A stretch of 64,000 nt of DNA from Streptomyces sp. R41 (GTDB taxonomy: Bacteria; Actinomycetota; Actinomycetes; Streptomycetales; Streptomycetaceae): the NCBI RefSeq assembly GCF_041053055.1, contig NZ_CP163443.1:2170001-2234000 (forward strand), read 5' to 3'. A program made the translations under genes and the position numbers. This document shows, in pieces, positions 15,550 through 25,757 of the stretch (its first letter is position 1; each line of letters starts with the position of its first letter). The notes below the pieces were generated by a model, which had not been told where the DNA came from, made no database searches, and worked only from the letters and a program-made list of their open reading frames with translations.

Positions 15550-18057
15550 CTAGGCTCCGCGCAGCACCGCCTCCGTACGCTCAGCGGCCAGCGCCACCGC
15601 CGCGTCGCGGGCCGCCGAGGCCTCGTCGACGGTCAGGGTGCGGTCGGCGGCCCGGAACCGCAGTGCGTACGCGAGGGACTTCTTGCCCTCGCCGAGCTGC
15701 TCGCTGTTCTCGTAGACGTCGAACAGCCGGATGGACTCCAGCAGTTCACCCGCGCCCTCGCGGAGCGCGGCCTCGACGTCCGTGTGCGGGACGAACTTGT
15801 CGACGACCAGCGCGACGTCCTGCGTGGCGACCGGGAAGGTCGAGATCTTCGGGCCCTTGGGAAGGCCCTCGCTCGCCTGCTCCAGCGCGTCCAGGTCCAG
15901 CTCCATCGCGCAGGTGCGCGCGGGCAGGCCCAGGGTCTTCAGGACACCGGGGTGCAGCTCACCGGCGTACCCGATGACCTGCTCCACGCCGCCCACGCGG
16001 ACCGCCAGCTCGGCGCAGCGGCCCGGGTGCCACGGCCCGTACTGGCCGGAGCGGACGAGGAGTTCGGTCCCCGTCTCGCGGGCCAGGGTGCGCGCGGCCT
16101 CGACGGCGTCGGCCCAGTCGGCCGGACGGCCCTTGCCCCACCAGCCGGCCTGCTCGCGGGCGCCCGCGAGGACGACGGCGGCGTGCCGGGGCTGGACGGG
16201 GAGCGCGGCGGTGAGCGACGCGATCTCCTCGTCGGTGGGACGGCGGTCGACGGGCAGCCGGCCCGCGACGCGCAGCTCCGCCTGCGGGTGGAAGACCAGC
16301 CCGGTCTCGAAGAGCGCCAGGTCGTGGCTGCCGCGTCCGTCGTTGCGGCGCAGCGCGCCGAGCAGGCCCGGCAGCAGCGTCGTGCGGAGCGCGGGCTCCT
16401 CGTCGGAGAGCGGGTTGACCAGCTTGACGACCTTGCGATTCGGGTCGTCGGCGGCCAGGCCGAGCTGGTCGAAGACGGGCTCGCCGATGAACGGGTAGTT
16501 CAGCGCCTCGACGTATCCGGCGCCGGCCAGGGCGCGGCCGAAACGGCGGTGCAGCCGCTGCCGGTCGGTCAGGCCGAGGCCCGCGGGGGGCTTGGGCAGC
16601 GTGGAGGGCAGGTTCTCATAGCCCTCAAGACGGATGACCTCCTCCGCGAGGTCGTTCGGGTCCGTCAGGTCGGGCCGCCAGGACGGCACGGTGACGATCA
16701 GCTCGTCCTGTCCGTAGACGTCGCAGCCGACCTGCTGGAGTCGGCGTACGACGGTCTCGCGGCCGTAGTCGACACCGGCCACCTTGTCCGGGTGGTTGGC
16801 CGGGATGGTGATGGTGTGCGGCGCGAAGGGCGCGATGACCTCGGTGACCCCGGCGTCGGCGCTTCCGCCCGCGAGGAGGACCAGCAGGTCGACCGTGCGC
16901 TGCGCCGCGGCAGACGCGGCCTGCGGGTCGACACCGCGCTCGAAGCGCTTGGACGCCTCGGAGGCCAGCTTGTGCCGACGGGCCGTACGCGCGATGGAGA
17001 TCGTGTCGAAGTGCGCGGCCTCGATGACGACCTCGGTGGTGGTGCCCTCGGTGTCGTCGATCTCGGTGTGGGCGCCGCCCATGACGCCCGCGAGGCCGAT
17101 CGGACCGCGGTCGTCGGTGATCACCAGGTCTTCGGCGTCGAGCGTGCGCACGACCCCGTCGAGCGTGGTGAGCTTCTCGCCATGCGCGGCCCGGCGCACG
17201 CCGATCGCGCCCTGGACACGGGTGCGGTCGTACGCGTGCAGGGGCTGGCCGAGCTCCAGCATCACGTAGTTGGTGATGTCGACGGCGAGCGAGATCGGGC
17301 GCATGCCCGCCTTCTGCAGGCGCCGCTTCAGCCAGATCGGCGACAGTGCCTCGGGGTCGAGACCCGTCACTGTGCGCGCCGTGAAGCGGTCGCAGCCTCG
17401 CGGGTCGGAGACCTGCACCGGGTAGCCGAACGCGTTGGGCGCCGGTACGTCGAGCAGCGCCGGGTCGAGCAGCGGCCGCCCGTACGCGATGGCGGCCTCG
17501 CGGGCCACACCGCGCAGCGACAGGGCGTAGCCGCGGTCGGGCGTGACGGCGATGTCGAGGACCTCGTCGACGAGCTGGAGCAGCTCGATGGCGTCGGTGC
17601 CGACCTCGTGCTCCGGCGGCAGGACGATGATGCCGCCGCTGCCGTCGTCGCCCATGCCCAGCTCGTCGCCGGAGCAGATCATGCCGTGCGAGGTCTTGCC
17701 GTACGTCTTGCGCGCGGCGATCGCGAAGTTGCCGGGCAGGACGGCGCCAGGCAGGACCACGACGACCTTGTCGCCGACCGCGAAGTTGCGGGCGCCGCAG
17801 ACGATCTCCTGCGGCTCACCCGTGCCGTTGGCGGTGCCGACGTCGACGGTGCAGAAGCGGATGGGCTTCTTGAAGCCCTCCAGCTCCTCGATGGTCAGCA
17901 CCTGGCCGACGACGAGGGGGCCCTTGAGGTCGGCGCCGAGCTGCTCGACGGTCTCGACCTCGAGGCCTGCCGAAATGAGCTTGGCCTGGACGTCGCGCCC
18001 GGTCTCCGTCGCCGGCAGGTCGACGTACTCCCGCAGCCAAGAAAGCGGGACCCGCAT
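15550..18057 (-). CDS. pheT: Phenylalanine-tRNA ligase beta subunit
   Basis: An 835-residue beta chain of the (alpha-beta)2 phenylalanyl-tRNA synthetase. In order: B1 ([20 protein letters not shown]), an EMAP/tRNA-binding domain with [16 protein letters not shown] and the [19 protein letters not shown] segment, B3/B4 editing domain ([13 protein letters not shown] ... [11 protein letters not shown]), B5, the inactive synthetase-like core and a C-terminal anticodon-binding FDX-ACB domain ([20 protein letters not shown]). Length is normal. The ATG overlaps the pheS stop by one base (TGATG), so the pair is translationally coupled. Confidence 0.97.
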   Translation of the reverse strand: MRVPLSWLREYVDLPATETGRDVQAKLISAGLEVETVEQLGADLKGPLVVGQVLTIEELEGFKKPIRFCTVDVGTANGTGEPQEIVCGARNFAVGDKVVVVLPGAVLPGNFAIAARKTYGKTSHGMICSGDELGMGDDGSGGIIVLPPEHEVGTDAIELLQLVDEVLDIAVTPDRGYALSLRGVAREAAIAYGRPLLDPALLDVPAPNAFGYPVQVSDPRGCDRFTARTVTGLDPEALSPIWLKRRLQKAGMRPISLAVDITNYVMLELGQPLHAYDRTRVQGAIGVRRAAHGEKLTTLDGVVRTLDAEDLVITDDRGPIGLAGVMGGAHTEIDDTEGTTTEVVIEAAHFDTISIARTARRHKLASEASKRFERGVDPQAASAAAQRTVDLLVLLAGGSADAGVTEVIAPFAPHTITIPANHPDKVAGVDYGRETVVRRLQQVGCDVYGQDELIVTVPSWRPDLTDPNDLAEEVIRLEGYENLPSTLPKPPAGLGLTDRQRLHRRFGRALAGAGYVEALNYPFIGEPVFDQLGLAADDPNRKVVKLVNPLSDEEPALRTTLLPGLLGALRRNDGRGSHDLALFETGLVFHPQAELRVAGRLPVDRRPTDEEIASLTAALPVQPRHAAVVLAGAREQAGWWGKGRPADWADAVEAARTLARETGTELLVRSGQYGPWHPGRCAELAVRVGGVEQVIGYAGELHPGVLKTLGLPARTCAMELDLDALEQASEGLPKGPKISTFPVATQDVALVVDKFVPHTDVEAALREGAGELLESIRLFDVYENSEQLGEGKKSLAYALRFRAADRTLTVDEASAARDAAVALAAERTEAVLRGA

Positions 18058-19181
18058 CAGATCTCCATCCCGAACGGCCGGGTGAACCGGACGTCACCCT
18101 CGACCATGTCTCGCATGTCTTCGACGTTGTGGCGGAACATCAGCATCCGCTCGATGCCGAACCCGAAGGCGAATCCGCTGTACTTCTCCGGGTCCACGCC
18201 ACAGGCGACAAGCACCCGCGGGTTGACCATGCCGCAGCCGCCCAGCTCGATCCAGCCCTCGCTGGAGCAGGTCCGGCAGGGGCGGTCGGGGTTGCCGACG
18301 GACTCGCCCTTGCAGACGTAGCAGAGCATGTCCATCTCGGCGGACGGCTCGGTGAAGGGGAAGTAGTTCGGGCGCAGCCGGGTCTTCATGTCCGAGCCGA
18401 AGAGCGACTGGACCATGTGGTCCAGGGTGCCCTTGAGGTCGGCCATGGTCAGACCCTCGTCGATGGCGAGGAGCTCGATCTGGTGGAAGACCGGCGTGTG
18501 CGTGGCGTCCAGCTCGTCCGTGCGGTACACGCGGCCCGGGCACACGATGTAGACGGGCGGCTCGCGGTCGAGCATGGCACGGGCCTGCACCGGCGAGGTG
18601 TGCGTGCGCAGCACGACACCGGACTCGCCGTGGTCGCCCTTGGGGCCCTCGACGAAGAAGGTGTCCTGCATCTGCCGGGCCGGGTGGTCCGGGCCGAAGT
18701 TCAGGGCGTCGAAGTTGAACCACTCCGCCTCGACCTCGGGGCCCTCGGCGACCTCGTATCCCATGGACACGAAGACGTCGGCGACCCGCTCCATCATGGT
18801 GGTCAGCGGGTGGCGGGCGCCGGCCGGTACGCGGTCGTACGGCAGCGTGACGTCCACCGCCTCCTCGACCAGCACCCGGGCGTCGCGCTCGTCCTCCAGC
18901 TCGGCCTGGCGGGCGGCGAGAGCCTTGTTCACAGCGCCACGGGCCTGGCCGACCAGCTTGCCGGCCGCGGCCTTGGCATGCGGGGGCAGGGCGCCGATCT
19001 CGCGGTTGGCGAGGGCCAGCGGCGAGGTGCCGCCGGTGTGGGCGACCTTGGCCTCCTGGAGCGCGTCGAGGTCGCCGGCGGCCGCGAAGGCGGCGAGCGC
19101 CTCGTCCCGCATGCGCTCGATCTCTTCCGGTTTCAAGGCCTCGACCTCTACAGGGTCGTACGACTTATTCGGTGCCGACAT
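18057..19181 (-). CDS. pheS: Phenylalanine-tRNA ligase alpha subunit
   Basis: A 374-residue catalytic chain charging tRNA-Phe. An N-terminal coiled-coil arm ([20 protein letters not shown]) precedes the class II core with motif 2 ([20 protein letters not shown], then [20 protein letters not shown]) and motif 3 ([16 protein letters not shown]). A loop with four cysteines ([20 protein letters not shown]) looks zinc-binding and is seen in actinobacterial PheS. The ATG at 19181 with GGAAGAG just upstream is chosen, giving the usual length; the frame continues 22 codons earlier without a good start. First gene of the pheST operon. Confidence 0.96.
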   Translation of the reverse strand: MSAPNKSYDPVEVEALKPEEIERMRDEALAAFAAAGDLDALQEAKVAHTGGTSPLALANREIGALPPHAKAAAGKLVGQARGAVNKALAARQAELEDERDARVLVEEAVDVTLPYDRVPAGARHPLTTMMERVADVFVSMGYEVAEGPEVEAEWFNFDALNFGPDHPARQMQDTFFVEGPKGDHGESGVVLRTHTSPVQARAMLDREPPVYIVCPGRVYRTDELDATHTPVFHQIELLAIDEGLTMADLKGTLDHMVQSLFGSDMKTRLRPNYFPFTEPSAEMDMLCYVCKGESVGNPDRPCRTCSSEGWIELGGCGMVNPRVLVACGVDPEKYSGFAFGFGIERMLMFRHNVEDMRDMVEGDVRFTRPFGMEI

Positions 19182-19360
19182 CTCTTCCCGTGCTTCCGGT
19201 TGGCTGGCGGATGGTCCCCGTCGACGACTCGGAGACGAATCGTCCACATTGAGGGACGCAAAGGTGCCAAAGGCCGAGTCTAACGGGGTGGGAGCCTGCC
19301 TCGGACGCGCAGTCCAAGGGGTGGCTCCTGTGCGCGTGCGCCCGTGGGGCCTCTTCGGCG

Positions 19361-20578
19361 TTACAGCAGATACGCCGGGGTGCCCACGGGCAACGTAAAT
19401 CGGAACTCGGCGCCGCCGCCGGGGGCGCGGCCGACCGTGATGGTGCCGCCGTGGGCTTCGACGATGCCCTTGACGATGTAGAGCCCGAGCCCGGTGCCGC
19501 CGCGCTTGCTGCCCCGCCAGAAGCGGGTGAAGACGCGGTTCATGGATTCCTCCGGGATGCCGGTGCCCTCGTCGCTCACGGTGACCGACGTGGCGGCGTA
19601 CTCGCCGTCCTCCCGCTCACGCGGGGACGCCGAGGGCGCTACGTCGATGGTGACGCTTCCCTCGCCGTGGCGCACCGCATTTTCGAGGAGGTTGCTGAGC
19701 ACCTGGTCGATCTTGTCGGGGTCCGCCCAGAGAGCGGGCAGCGGCTGCTCGATGCGGAGCAGAAAGCGGTCGGCGGGCTGGCCCGAGGTGACATACGCCT
19801 GGATGTGGCGGCCGACGGCGGCACCGATGTCGACCGGCTGGCGGCGCACTTCGAGGCGCCCGGAGTCGATGCGGGAGATGTCGAGCAGCTCCGCGATGAG
19901 TCGCGTGACGCGGTTGGCGTCGGCGTCGACGGTCTCCAGCATGAGCTTCTTCTGGTCGTCGGTGAACCGCTCCCACTTGGCCAGCAGCGTCGCGGTGAAG
20001 CCCTTGACGGAGGTGAGCGGCGAGCGCAGTTCATGGGCGACCGTGGCGATCAGCTCGGCGTGGCTGCGCTCGGTGCGGCGGCGGGCCTCGGTGTCGCGCA
20101 GGGAGACGACGACGCGGTGGACGGGGCCGGTGGGGTTCGTCCGCACGTAGCGCGCCGAGACCAGGACCTCACGGCCGCCGGGCAGCAGCAGATTGCGCTC
20201 GGGTTGACCCTTGCGGATCGCCAGACCGCCGTACGGGTCCGTCAGCTGCCACCAGCGGCGGCCCTCCAGGTCCTCTAAAGGGAGGGCCGACTCGAGTCGG
20301 CGGCCGAGGGCCTCGGAGGGAGGAACGGCGGTGATACGAGCCGCGGCGGCGTTGAAGCAGATCACCCGGCCCTGCTCGTCGGCGACGACGAGTCCGTCGG
20401 GCAGATCGTCGGGGTCGATGCCCAGCTCGGCTCCGGGCTCGGCACCGGGGTCGACCGCGGCGTCGGCTCCGAGTGCGGCTTCGCCCTCGGTGGCGAGCTC
20501 ACCGCGCCGGGACGTGGGTGTGCCGCGCACGTCCCGTGCTCGCGGCGCCTTCTGCGCGCCGCTCGTGCCGACACTCAT
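19361..20578 (-). CDS. PAS-domain sensor histidine kinase (orphan)
   Basis: A 405-residue soluble kinase. After an acidic, disordered 50-residue N-terminus, a PAS domain covers about residues 52-165 ([20 protein letters not shown]), then HisKA with the H-box [15 protein letters not shown] and HATPase with the N-box [11 protein letters not shown]1 [11 protein letters not shown] and G2 [19 protein letters not shown]. No membrane helix is seen, so it senses an intracellular signal. No response regulator is adjacent. It lies between pheS and trmH on the same strand, as in other Streptomyces. Confidence 0.9.
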   Translation of the reverse strand: MSVGTSGAQKAPRARDVRGTPTSRRGELATEGEAALGADAAVDPGAEPGAELGIDPDDLPDGLVVADEQGRVICFNAAAARITAVPPSEALGRRLESALPLEDLEGRRWWQLTDPYGGLAIRKGQPERNLLLPGGREVLVSARYVRTNPTGPVHRVVVSLRDTEARRRTERSHAELIATVAHELRSPLTSVKGFTATLLAKWERFTDDQKKLMLETVDADANRVTRLIAELLDISRIDSGRLEVRRQPVDIGAAVGRHIQAYVTSGQPADRFLLRIEQPLPALWADPDKIDQVLSNLLENAVRHGEGSVTIDVAPSASPREREDGEYAATSVTVSDEGTGIPEESMNRVFTRFWRGSKRGGTGLGLYIVKGIVEAHGGTITVGRAPGGGAEFRFTLPVGTPAYLL

Positions 20579-20629
20579 CCCCGTACCCCACCTCTCGTCT
20601 GGCAGTGGGCCCCCGAGCCCGTCACCCTA

Positions 20630-21487
<858 letters not shown>

Positions 21488-22587
21488 GGGTTCACCTTCG
21501 GTGGGTTACGGAGAATTGTTCAACGCCCGCCGCACGGGGCTGAGCAGACGACGGGGGGACTCGCAGCGACAGCCGGCGTGCGGCTGCGGGGCAAGTATCC
21601 GGCGAGCCGGAACCTTCAGGCACGGCGGCGAGCCGAGCCACCCGCAGACGCGGTGCGCGGGGCTTCGCGGCACGCGGGGCGGTGCGTTGCGGGGGGGGGA
21701 GGACCTCCCAGCCGCCACCGCCACGACAACGGGGCAGGTCCCCCAGTCGCGGCAGCGAGCGAATGCCGCCGCTGTGGTCGAAGGCTCCAGCGGGCGAAGC
21801 CCTTCGACCGCGCGCCGGAGATCTCGTCCCGCCACAGCGAACAAGGTCTCCCGCCCGCAGCCACAAGCAAAGCCCACGCAGCCGACGAGATCACCACGGC
21901 AGCGAACGAAAGCCTCGCACCCAAGGCCCTACGACCACGCGACCGAGATCCCGTCCCCGCAGCGAACAAGGTCTCCTGCCCGCAGCCACAAGCAAAGCCG
22001 ACGCAGCCGACGAGGTCTCCTGCTTGCAGCCACAGGCAAGTGCCCGCGTAGCGAACGAGGTCTCCTGCCCGCTGCTCCATGCGAATGCCGACACAGCGGA
22101 TGAGATCTCTGCCGCGGCAGTGAGGAGCAAAGTCTCGTGCGCGAGGGCCTTTGACCGCGCGGCACGAGGGCCTCCCGCCGCAGCGGCGGGGATCTCGTCC
22201 CGCGACAGCGGCCGAGGGCTCCCGCTCGCCGAAGCGAGCGAATGCGGCCGCAGCGACCGTGGTTCTCGCGGGTGAGCCCCGATCGCCGCGGCAAGCGCCG
22301 TCTCCTCCCGCCGCGGCAGCGGAGTACGGCGGTGTCGCACCAGGCGGAACGACGCGCAGCGTACGGTCCACGGCCCAGCCACGGACGGCCCGCATGGCCG
22401 AATCGGCCGCCGCCGCCCCGTGCGCACCGCACGGCCGGCGGTCCAGGCGTGCACGGCAAGCGGGGCCCGAGCCGACGGCGTCGCAGAGCCGGACGGTGAC
22501 CGCACGGCGCAGCGAAAACGCACATGGACCCGCAAGCCGCAAGGCAAGCGGGTCCACAGCTACGTCCGGCTCAAGCCAGCGCCGGCG
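21488..22587. repeat. 1.1 kb repeat-rich insertion between trmH and rplT
   Basis: No gene could be supported here on either strand. The core contains imperfect direct repeats of 44-45 bp, beginning GCGAACAAGG at 21836 and 21961, GCCGACGAGG at 22005 and GCGAACGAGG at 22050, each carrying TCTCCTGCCCGCAGCCACAA or a variant. A second repeat (GATCTCGTCCCGC) occurs at about 21819 and 22190. Copy lengths of both 44 and 45 break any reading frame, and third-position GC in the open frames is well below that of neighbouring genes. The segment probably consists of decayed repeat DNA with the rplT terminator at its right end. Confidence 0.6.
22525..22556 (-). terminator. Terminator of the infC-rpmI-rplT operon
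   Basis: Perfect 9-bp arms TGGACCCGC (22525-22533) and GCGGGTCCA (22548-22556) flank a nested GCC-GCAA-GGC mini-hairpin, 32 bases after the rplT stop. Confidence 0.65.
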
Positions 22588-22971
22588 TCACGCGGCCTTC
22601 GGCGCGTTGACGTCCGACGGCAGCGCCTTCTGCGCGACCTCGACGAGCGCGGCGAACGCGCCCGCGTCGTTGACAGCCAGCTCCGCGAGGATCTTGCGGT
22701 CGACCTCGATGTTCGCGGCCTTCAGACCCTGGATGAAGCGGTTGTACGTGATGCCGTTGGCGCGGGCAGCGGCGTTGATGCGCTGGATCCACAGCTGACG
22801 GAAGTCACCCTTGCGCTTCTTGCGGTCGTTGTAGTTGTAGACCAGCGAGTGGGTGACCTGCTCCTTGGCCTTGCGGTACAGACGCGAACGCTGACCGCGG
22901 TAGCCGGAAGCTGCTTCGAGGATCGCCCGGCGCTTCTTGTGGGCGTTGACTGCCCGCTTGACGCGTGCCAC
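22588..22971 (-). CDS. rplT: 50S ribosomal protein L20
   Basis: A 127-residue ribosomal protein, essential early in 50S assembly, binding 23S rRNA. The N-terminal basic extension ([20 protein letters not shown]), the [20 protein letters not shown] segment and the globular domain ([20 protein letters not shown]) are all standard. Third gene of the infC-rpmI-rplT operon; in other bacteria L20 represses this operon by binding its mRNA. Confidence 0.98.
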   Translation of the reverse strand: MARVKRAVNAHKKRRAILEAASGYRGQRSRLYRKAKEQVTHSLVYNYNDRKKRKGDFRQLWIQRINAAARANGITYNRFIQGLKAANIEVDRKILAELAVNDAGAFAALVEVAQKALPSDVNAPKAA

Positions 22972-23072
22972 TTGTTAACTCCTTGTAGCGGGGCCGTGGT
23001 TGGACTCACACGGCCCGGAATCGATTGGGTCCCGGTCCAGACGTACGGCGCTCGGTGCGAGCGCCGCTCACG

Positions 23073-23267
23073 TCACTTGCCGAGAAGCTTCTTGATCTTC
23101 TTGGCGTCGCCCGGGGCCATCTCGGCGTTGCCGGTGAGGCGCCGCGTCAAACGGGACGACTTGTGCTCGAGCAGGTGGCGCTTGCCGGCGCGCTCACGGA
23201 GCACCTTGCCGGAGCCGGTGATCTTGAAGCGCTTGCTGGCACCGCTGTGCGACTTGTTCTTCGGCAT
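23073..23267 (-). CDS. rpmI: 50S ribosomal protein L35
   Basis: A 64-residue, highly basic ribosomal protein ([20 protein letters not shown] ... KIKKLLGK) of normal length. It lies 101 bp upstream of rplT and 154 bp downstream of infC. Confidence 0.98.
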   Translation of the reverse strand: MPKNKSHSGASKRFKITGSGKVLRERAGKRHLLEHKSSRLTRRLTGNAEMAPGDAKKIKKLLGK

Positions 23268-23292
23268 AGCGCCGTTCTCTCCTCGTCAGTGG

Positions 23293-23396
23293 CGTTCCGA
23301 TGCCCGGTCGTTAAACCGGGCACGGTGGAACGTCATGTGTGTATCGGTTGTCATCCCTGGACGGGTGTCCCAGGACTCCACGGACTCTCGTCCGTG
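23293..23396 (-). promoter_or_regulatory. Structured spacer between infC and rpmI
   Basis: Two hairpins lie in the 154-base spacer: an outer CGTTCC/GGAACG pair (23293-23298, 23327-23332) around GCCCGGT/ACCGGGC, and a perfect CACGGAC-TCTC-GTCCGTG (23379-23396). They may be an L20-binding or processing site, by analogy with other bacteria; this is inference. Confidence 0.35.
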
Positions 23397-23421
23397 ACTC
23401 CCCGGGGCCTTCACCCTGGGA

Positions 23422-24093
23422 TCAGGCCTCGGCGGAAGCCTCGGCCGGGGCCTCGGCGGTCTCGGCGTCGGTCGTCTCGGCGTCAGCCGCCTCGGCGGCG
23501 TTCTGCGAGCGGCCCGGGTTGGCCTTCGCTTCCGCCTTGCGAGCCGCCTGGGCCTCACGGGCCTCGGCCATCGCCTCGGTCTTCTTCTTGTGCGGACCGA
23601 GAACCATGATCATGTTTCGGCCGTCCTGCTTCGGGTTCGACTCGACGAAACCGAGGTCCTCGACGTCCGACGCGAGACGCTGCAGCAGTCGGTAGCCGAG
23701 TTCCGGCCGGGACTGCTCGCGACCACGGAACATGATCGTGATCTTGACCTTGTCGCCCTGCTTGAGGAACCGGACGACGTGACCCTTCTTGGTGTCATAG
23801 TCGTGCGGGTCGATCTTCGGCCGGAGCTTCATTTCCTTGATGACCGTGTGCGCCTGGTTCTTGCGCGCCTCACGGGCCTTCATGGCCGACTCGTACTTGA
23901 ACTTCCCGTAGTCCATGAGCTTGCAGACCGGCGGGCGCGCGTTCGCGGCCACCTCGACCAGGTCGAGGTCGTACTCCTGCGCAAGCTCCAGGGCCTTGGC
24001 AAGCGGAACAATTCCGACCTGCTCGCCGCTGGGACCGACAAGTCGCACCTCGGGAACGCGAATCCGGTCGTTGATGCGGGGCTCGGCGCTGAT
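23422..24093 (-). CDS. infC: Translation initiation factor IF-3, probable AUC start
   Basis: A protein of about 223 residues that binds the 30S subunit and proofreads initiation. The N-domain ([20 protein letters not shown]), linker ([17 protein letters not shown]) and C-domain ([40 protein letters not shown]) are normal, followed by a 40-residue Ala/Glu/Thr-rich tail. A strong GAGGAGG at 24104-24098 sits 4 bases before an ATC codon at 24093; translation from there gives a protein beginning [11 protein letters not shown], which aligns with the normal start of actinobacterial IF-3. No ATG or GTG is positioned behind this site. A GTG at 24117 is the conventional alternative but would put the ribosome site inside the gene. 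Confidence 0.9.
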   Translation of the reverse strand: MSAEPRINDRIRVPEVRLVGPSGEQVGIVPLAKALELAQEYDLDLVEVAANARPPVCKLMDYGKFKYESAMKAREARKNQAHTVIKEMKLRPKIDPHDYDTKKGHVVRFLKQGDKVKITIMFRGREQSRPELGYRLLQRLASDVEDLGFVESNPKQDGRNMIMVLGPHKKKTEAMAEAREAQAARKAEAKANPGRSQNAAEAADAETTDAETAEAPAEASAEA

Positions 24094-24515
24094 GGATCCT
24101 CCTCGGTAGCACCACACGGCGGTCTGGCGGACAGCCGCGTATGTCTCTGATGACATGTGGACCAACCACCGCGGGGCATGAAAAATGCCCCGGGACGGTA
24201 CACAGGCGGGGCTCCAAGGACTACCGGAGCACCGCCGCGGTGGACCGCGGGGCGCACTTTCGGGCGACTCCACCGTCCGTACGGAACGGTGGTGGCCGCC
24301 TGACCGGGGTGACCCGCCGTCCCGGAGGACGGTCAGGTGGGAGATCGGAGCCTCCACTTGTGGGCCGGACACGCTGACATATGTCTGGGCGCATCCAGCC
24401 GGTCGTTACACAAGGTTAGCAGCTCCCCGGGGGAGGCGCGAACCGGTGTGCACCGGACAGTGCACCGGCACTCCCCCGCACGGGGGCGGGCGCGCCGGGG
24501 CCTATCGTGTGAGGC
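24094..24515 (-). promoter_or_regulatory. Long structured leader region of infC
   Basis: This gene-free stretch holds several inverted repeats in the orientation of an infC leader: CGGGGCAT/ATGCCCCG around a five-base loop (24172-24192), a CCACCG...CGGTGG hairpin (about 24270-24292), and CCTGACCG/CGGTCAGG (24300-24338) enclosing CCGTCC-CGGA-GGACGG. Leader RNAs controlling infC operons exist in E. coli and Bacillus. A TAACCT at about 24418-24413 (minus strand) is a possible -10 but no convincing -35 was found. The right end also holds the promoter region of the divergent DUF1844 gene. Confidence 0.45.
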
Positions 24516-24872
24516 ATGAGTGACACCCCTCCCCAGACGCCCGACTACGACGCCATGACCCGCGACATCGCCGAGGTCCCCGCGGTCGAGGTGATCGTGA
24601 CGGTCGCCGTCAACCTGATGAGCGCCGCCGCGGTTAAGCTCGGTCTGACCGAGGAGGGCGACGAGCACAAGGACCTCGACGAGGCGCGCAAGCTGGTGGC
24701 CGCGCTCGCCGGGCTGCTCGACGCGAGCGCGACCGAGATCAGCTCCTTCCACGCGGCACCGCTGCGCGACGGCCTGAAGTCGCTGCAGCTGGCGTTCCGC
24801 GAGGCGTCGATCGTCCCGGACGAGCCCGGCCAGGGCCCGGGCGAGAAGTACACGGGCCCGATCTACGGCTAG
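24516..24872 (+). CDS. DUF1844-domain protein
   Basis: A 118-residue helical protein of the DUF1844 family (DVPAVEVIVTVAVNLMSAAA-like core here reads EVPAVEVIVTVAVNLMSAAA, then LGLTEEGDEHKDLDEARKLV). It is conserved next to infC across actinobacteria, divergently transcribed, with no known function. A TATCGT just upstream leaves only a short leader. It has no signal peptide; the central helix is amphipathic to hydrophobic. Confidence 0.9.
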   Translation: MSDTPPQTPDYDAMTRDIAEVPAVEVIVTVAVNLMSAAAVKLGLTEEGDEHKDLDEARKLVAALAGLLDASATEISSFHAAPLRDGLKSLQLAFREASIVPDEPGQGPGEKYTGPIYG

Positions 24873-24876
24873 ACGT

Positions 24877-25608
24877 TCAGGAGCGTACGTACAAGGGCTC
24901 GCCCGGCGGCGTCGCCCCGGCCGGCAGGAGTGCCAGGTCGAGGCCGCGCACCAGGCGGGCCCTCAGCGTTTCGTCGGCCGCGAGCCGTTCGGCGACCGCG
25001 CGGGCGGTGTCGGCCGGGGCGGCGGACGGGTCCAGTACGAGGGCGAGGGTGCCGTCGGCCTGCCCGGGGCCGAGATGGGCACGGAGCACCAGGGGCTCGG
25101 CGGCGACCGCGGCCCGTATCGCTTCGACGACGGCCGGGTCGGCCAGCGGGTCGGCGGACGTGCGCCCCTCGGCGAGCGCGAGCAGGGCCGGGCCGGTCAG
25201 CTCGTAGGCCACGGGTCCCGCCATGTCCAGCACGATCGTGTCGGCCTTCTCGTGCGCCGCCGCCTGCAGGGCCTGATGCAGGGGTACGGCGACGGGGCGG
25301 GCCTCGGGGTCCCAGCGGGCCAGCGACTCGGTGGACGTGAAGGCGGGCAGTGCCGTGCGGTTACCGGCCTTCAGGGTCGGCACCGCCATGTCACTGGTCT
25401 TCTCGTGGCGGAGGCCGTTCTCGTCCTCCTCGACCTCGCCGAGTACGGCCACGACGGGCACCAGCAGCCGGGCGCCCTTCAGCGCCTCCAGGACCGGTCG
25501 CACGGCGGTGCGGTCCTCGGCCCAGGCCGCGAGCGCCGCGCTCAGCCGGGGATCGGCGGAGCCGTCGTCGTCGGAGAAGCCGGAGTCGGGAATGTTCTTG
25601 TTCGCCAC
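24877..25608 (-). CDS. SseB-family protein
   Basis: A 243-residue protein with an SseB N-terminal domain (LEALKGARLLVPVVAVLGEV, TLKAGNRTALPAFTSTESLA) and the SseB C-terminal domain (PAVVEAIRAAVAAEPLVLRA, RGLDLALLPAG). SseB-like proteins in Streptomyces have no defined function; the name comes from a distant type III secretion protein and should not be taken as a role. The GTG at 25608 (VANKNIPDSGFSDDDGSADP) is chosen because conserved sequence begins there; an ATG is available up to 32 codons earlier. The gene is convergent with DUF1844, four bases apart. Confidence 0.82.
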   Translation of the reverse strand: MANKNIPDSGFSDDDGSADPRLSAALAAWAEDRTAVRPVLEALKGARLLVPVVAVLGEVEEDENGLRHEKTSDMAVPTLKAGNRTALPAFTSTESLARWDPEARPVAVPLHQALQAAAHEKADTIVLDMAGPVAYELTGPALLALAEGRTSADPLADPAVVEAIRAAVAAEPLVLRAHLGPGQADGTLALVLDPSAAPADTARAVAERLAADETLRARLVRGLDLALLPAGATPPGEPLYVRS

Positions 25609-25757
25609 GGTCCCCGACCCTATCGGGGGGATGCTGCTGCGCTTGTGCGGCCCCTGAAACCCCGCGTTGACCGGACTCATCGGTTTCTCAGCCTTCCCTG
25701 ACACACATCTAACATTCGTCTAACCGCGGGCACAGGCCCGGCACCCAGCATCGCGGG

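Noticed and set aside
15784..18321. 845-codon plus-strand frame opposite pheT
   Set aside because: Antisense shadow of an essential, fully conserved gene; composition is Arg/Asp/Val/Gly-rich without motifs.
19182..19360. T-box or pheM-like leader in front of pheS
   Set aside because: I found no specifier-loop, T-box bulge sequence or Phe-rich leader peptide in this spacer.
21836..22094. Repeat island as a CRISPR array
   Set aside because: The units are adjacent and imperfect, with no unique spacers and no cas genes in the window.
21682..22275. Repeat island as a repeat protein
   Set aside because: Unit lengths of 44 and 45 bp break the frame, third-position GC is low for this genome, and no start with a ribosome site is present.
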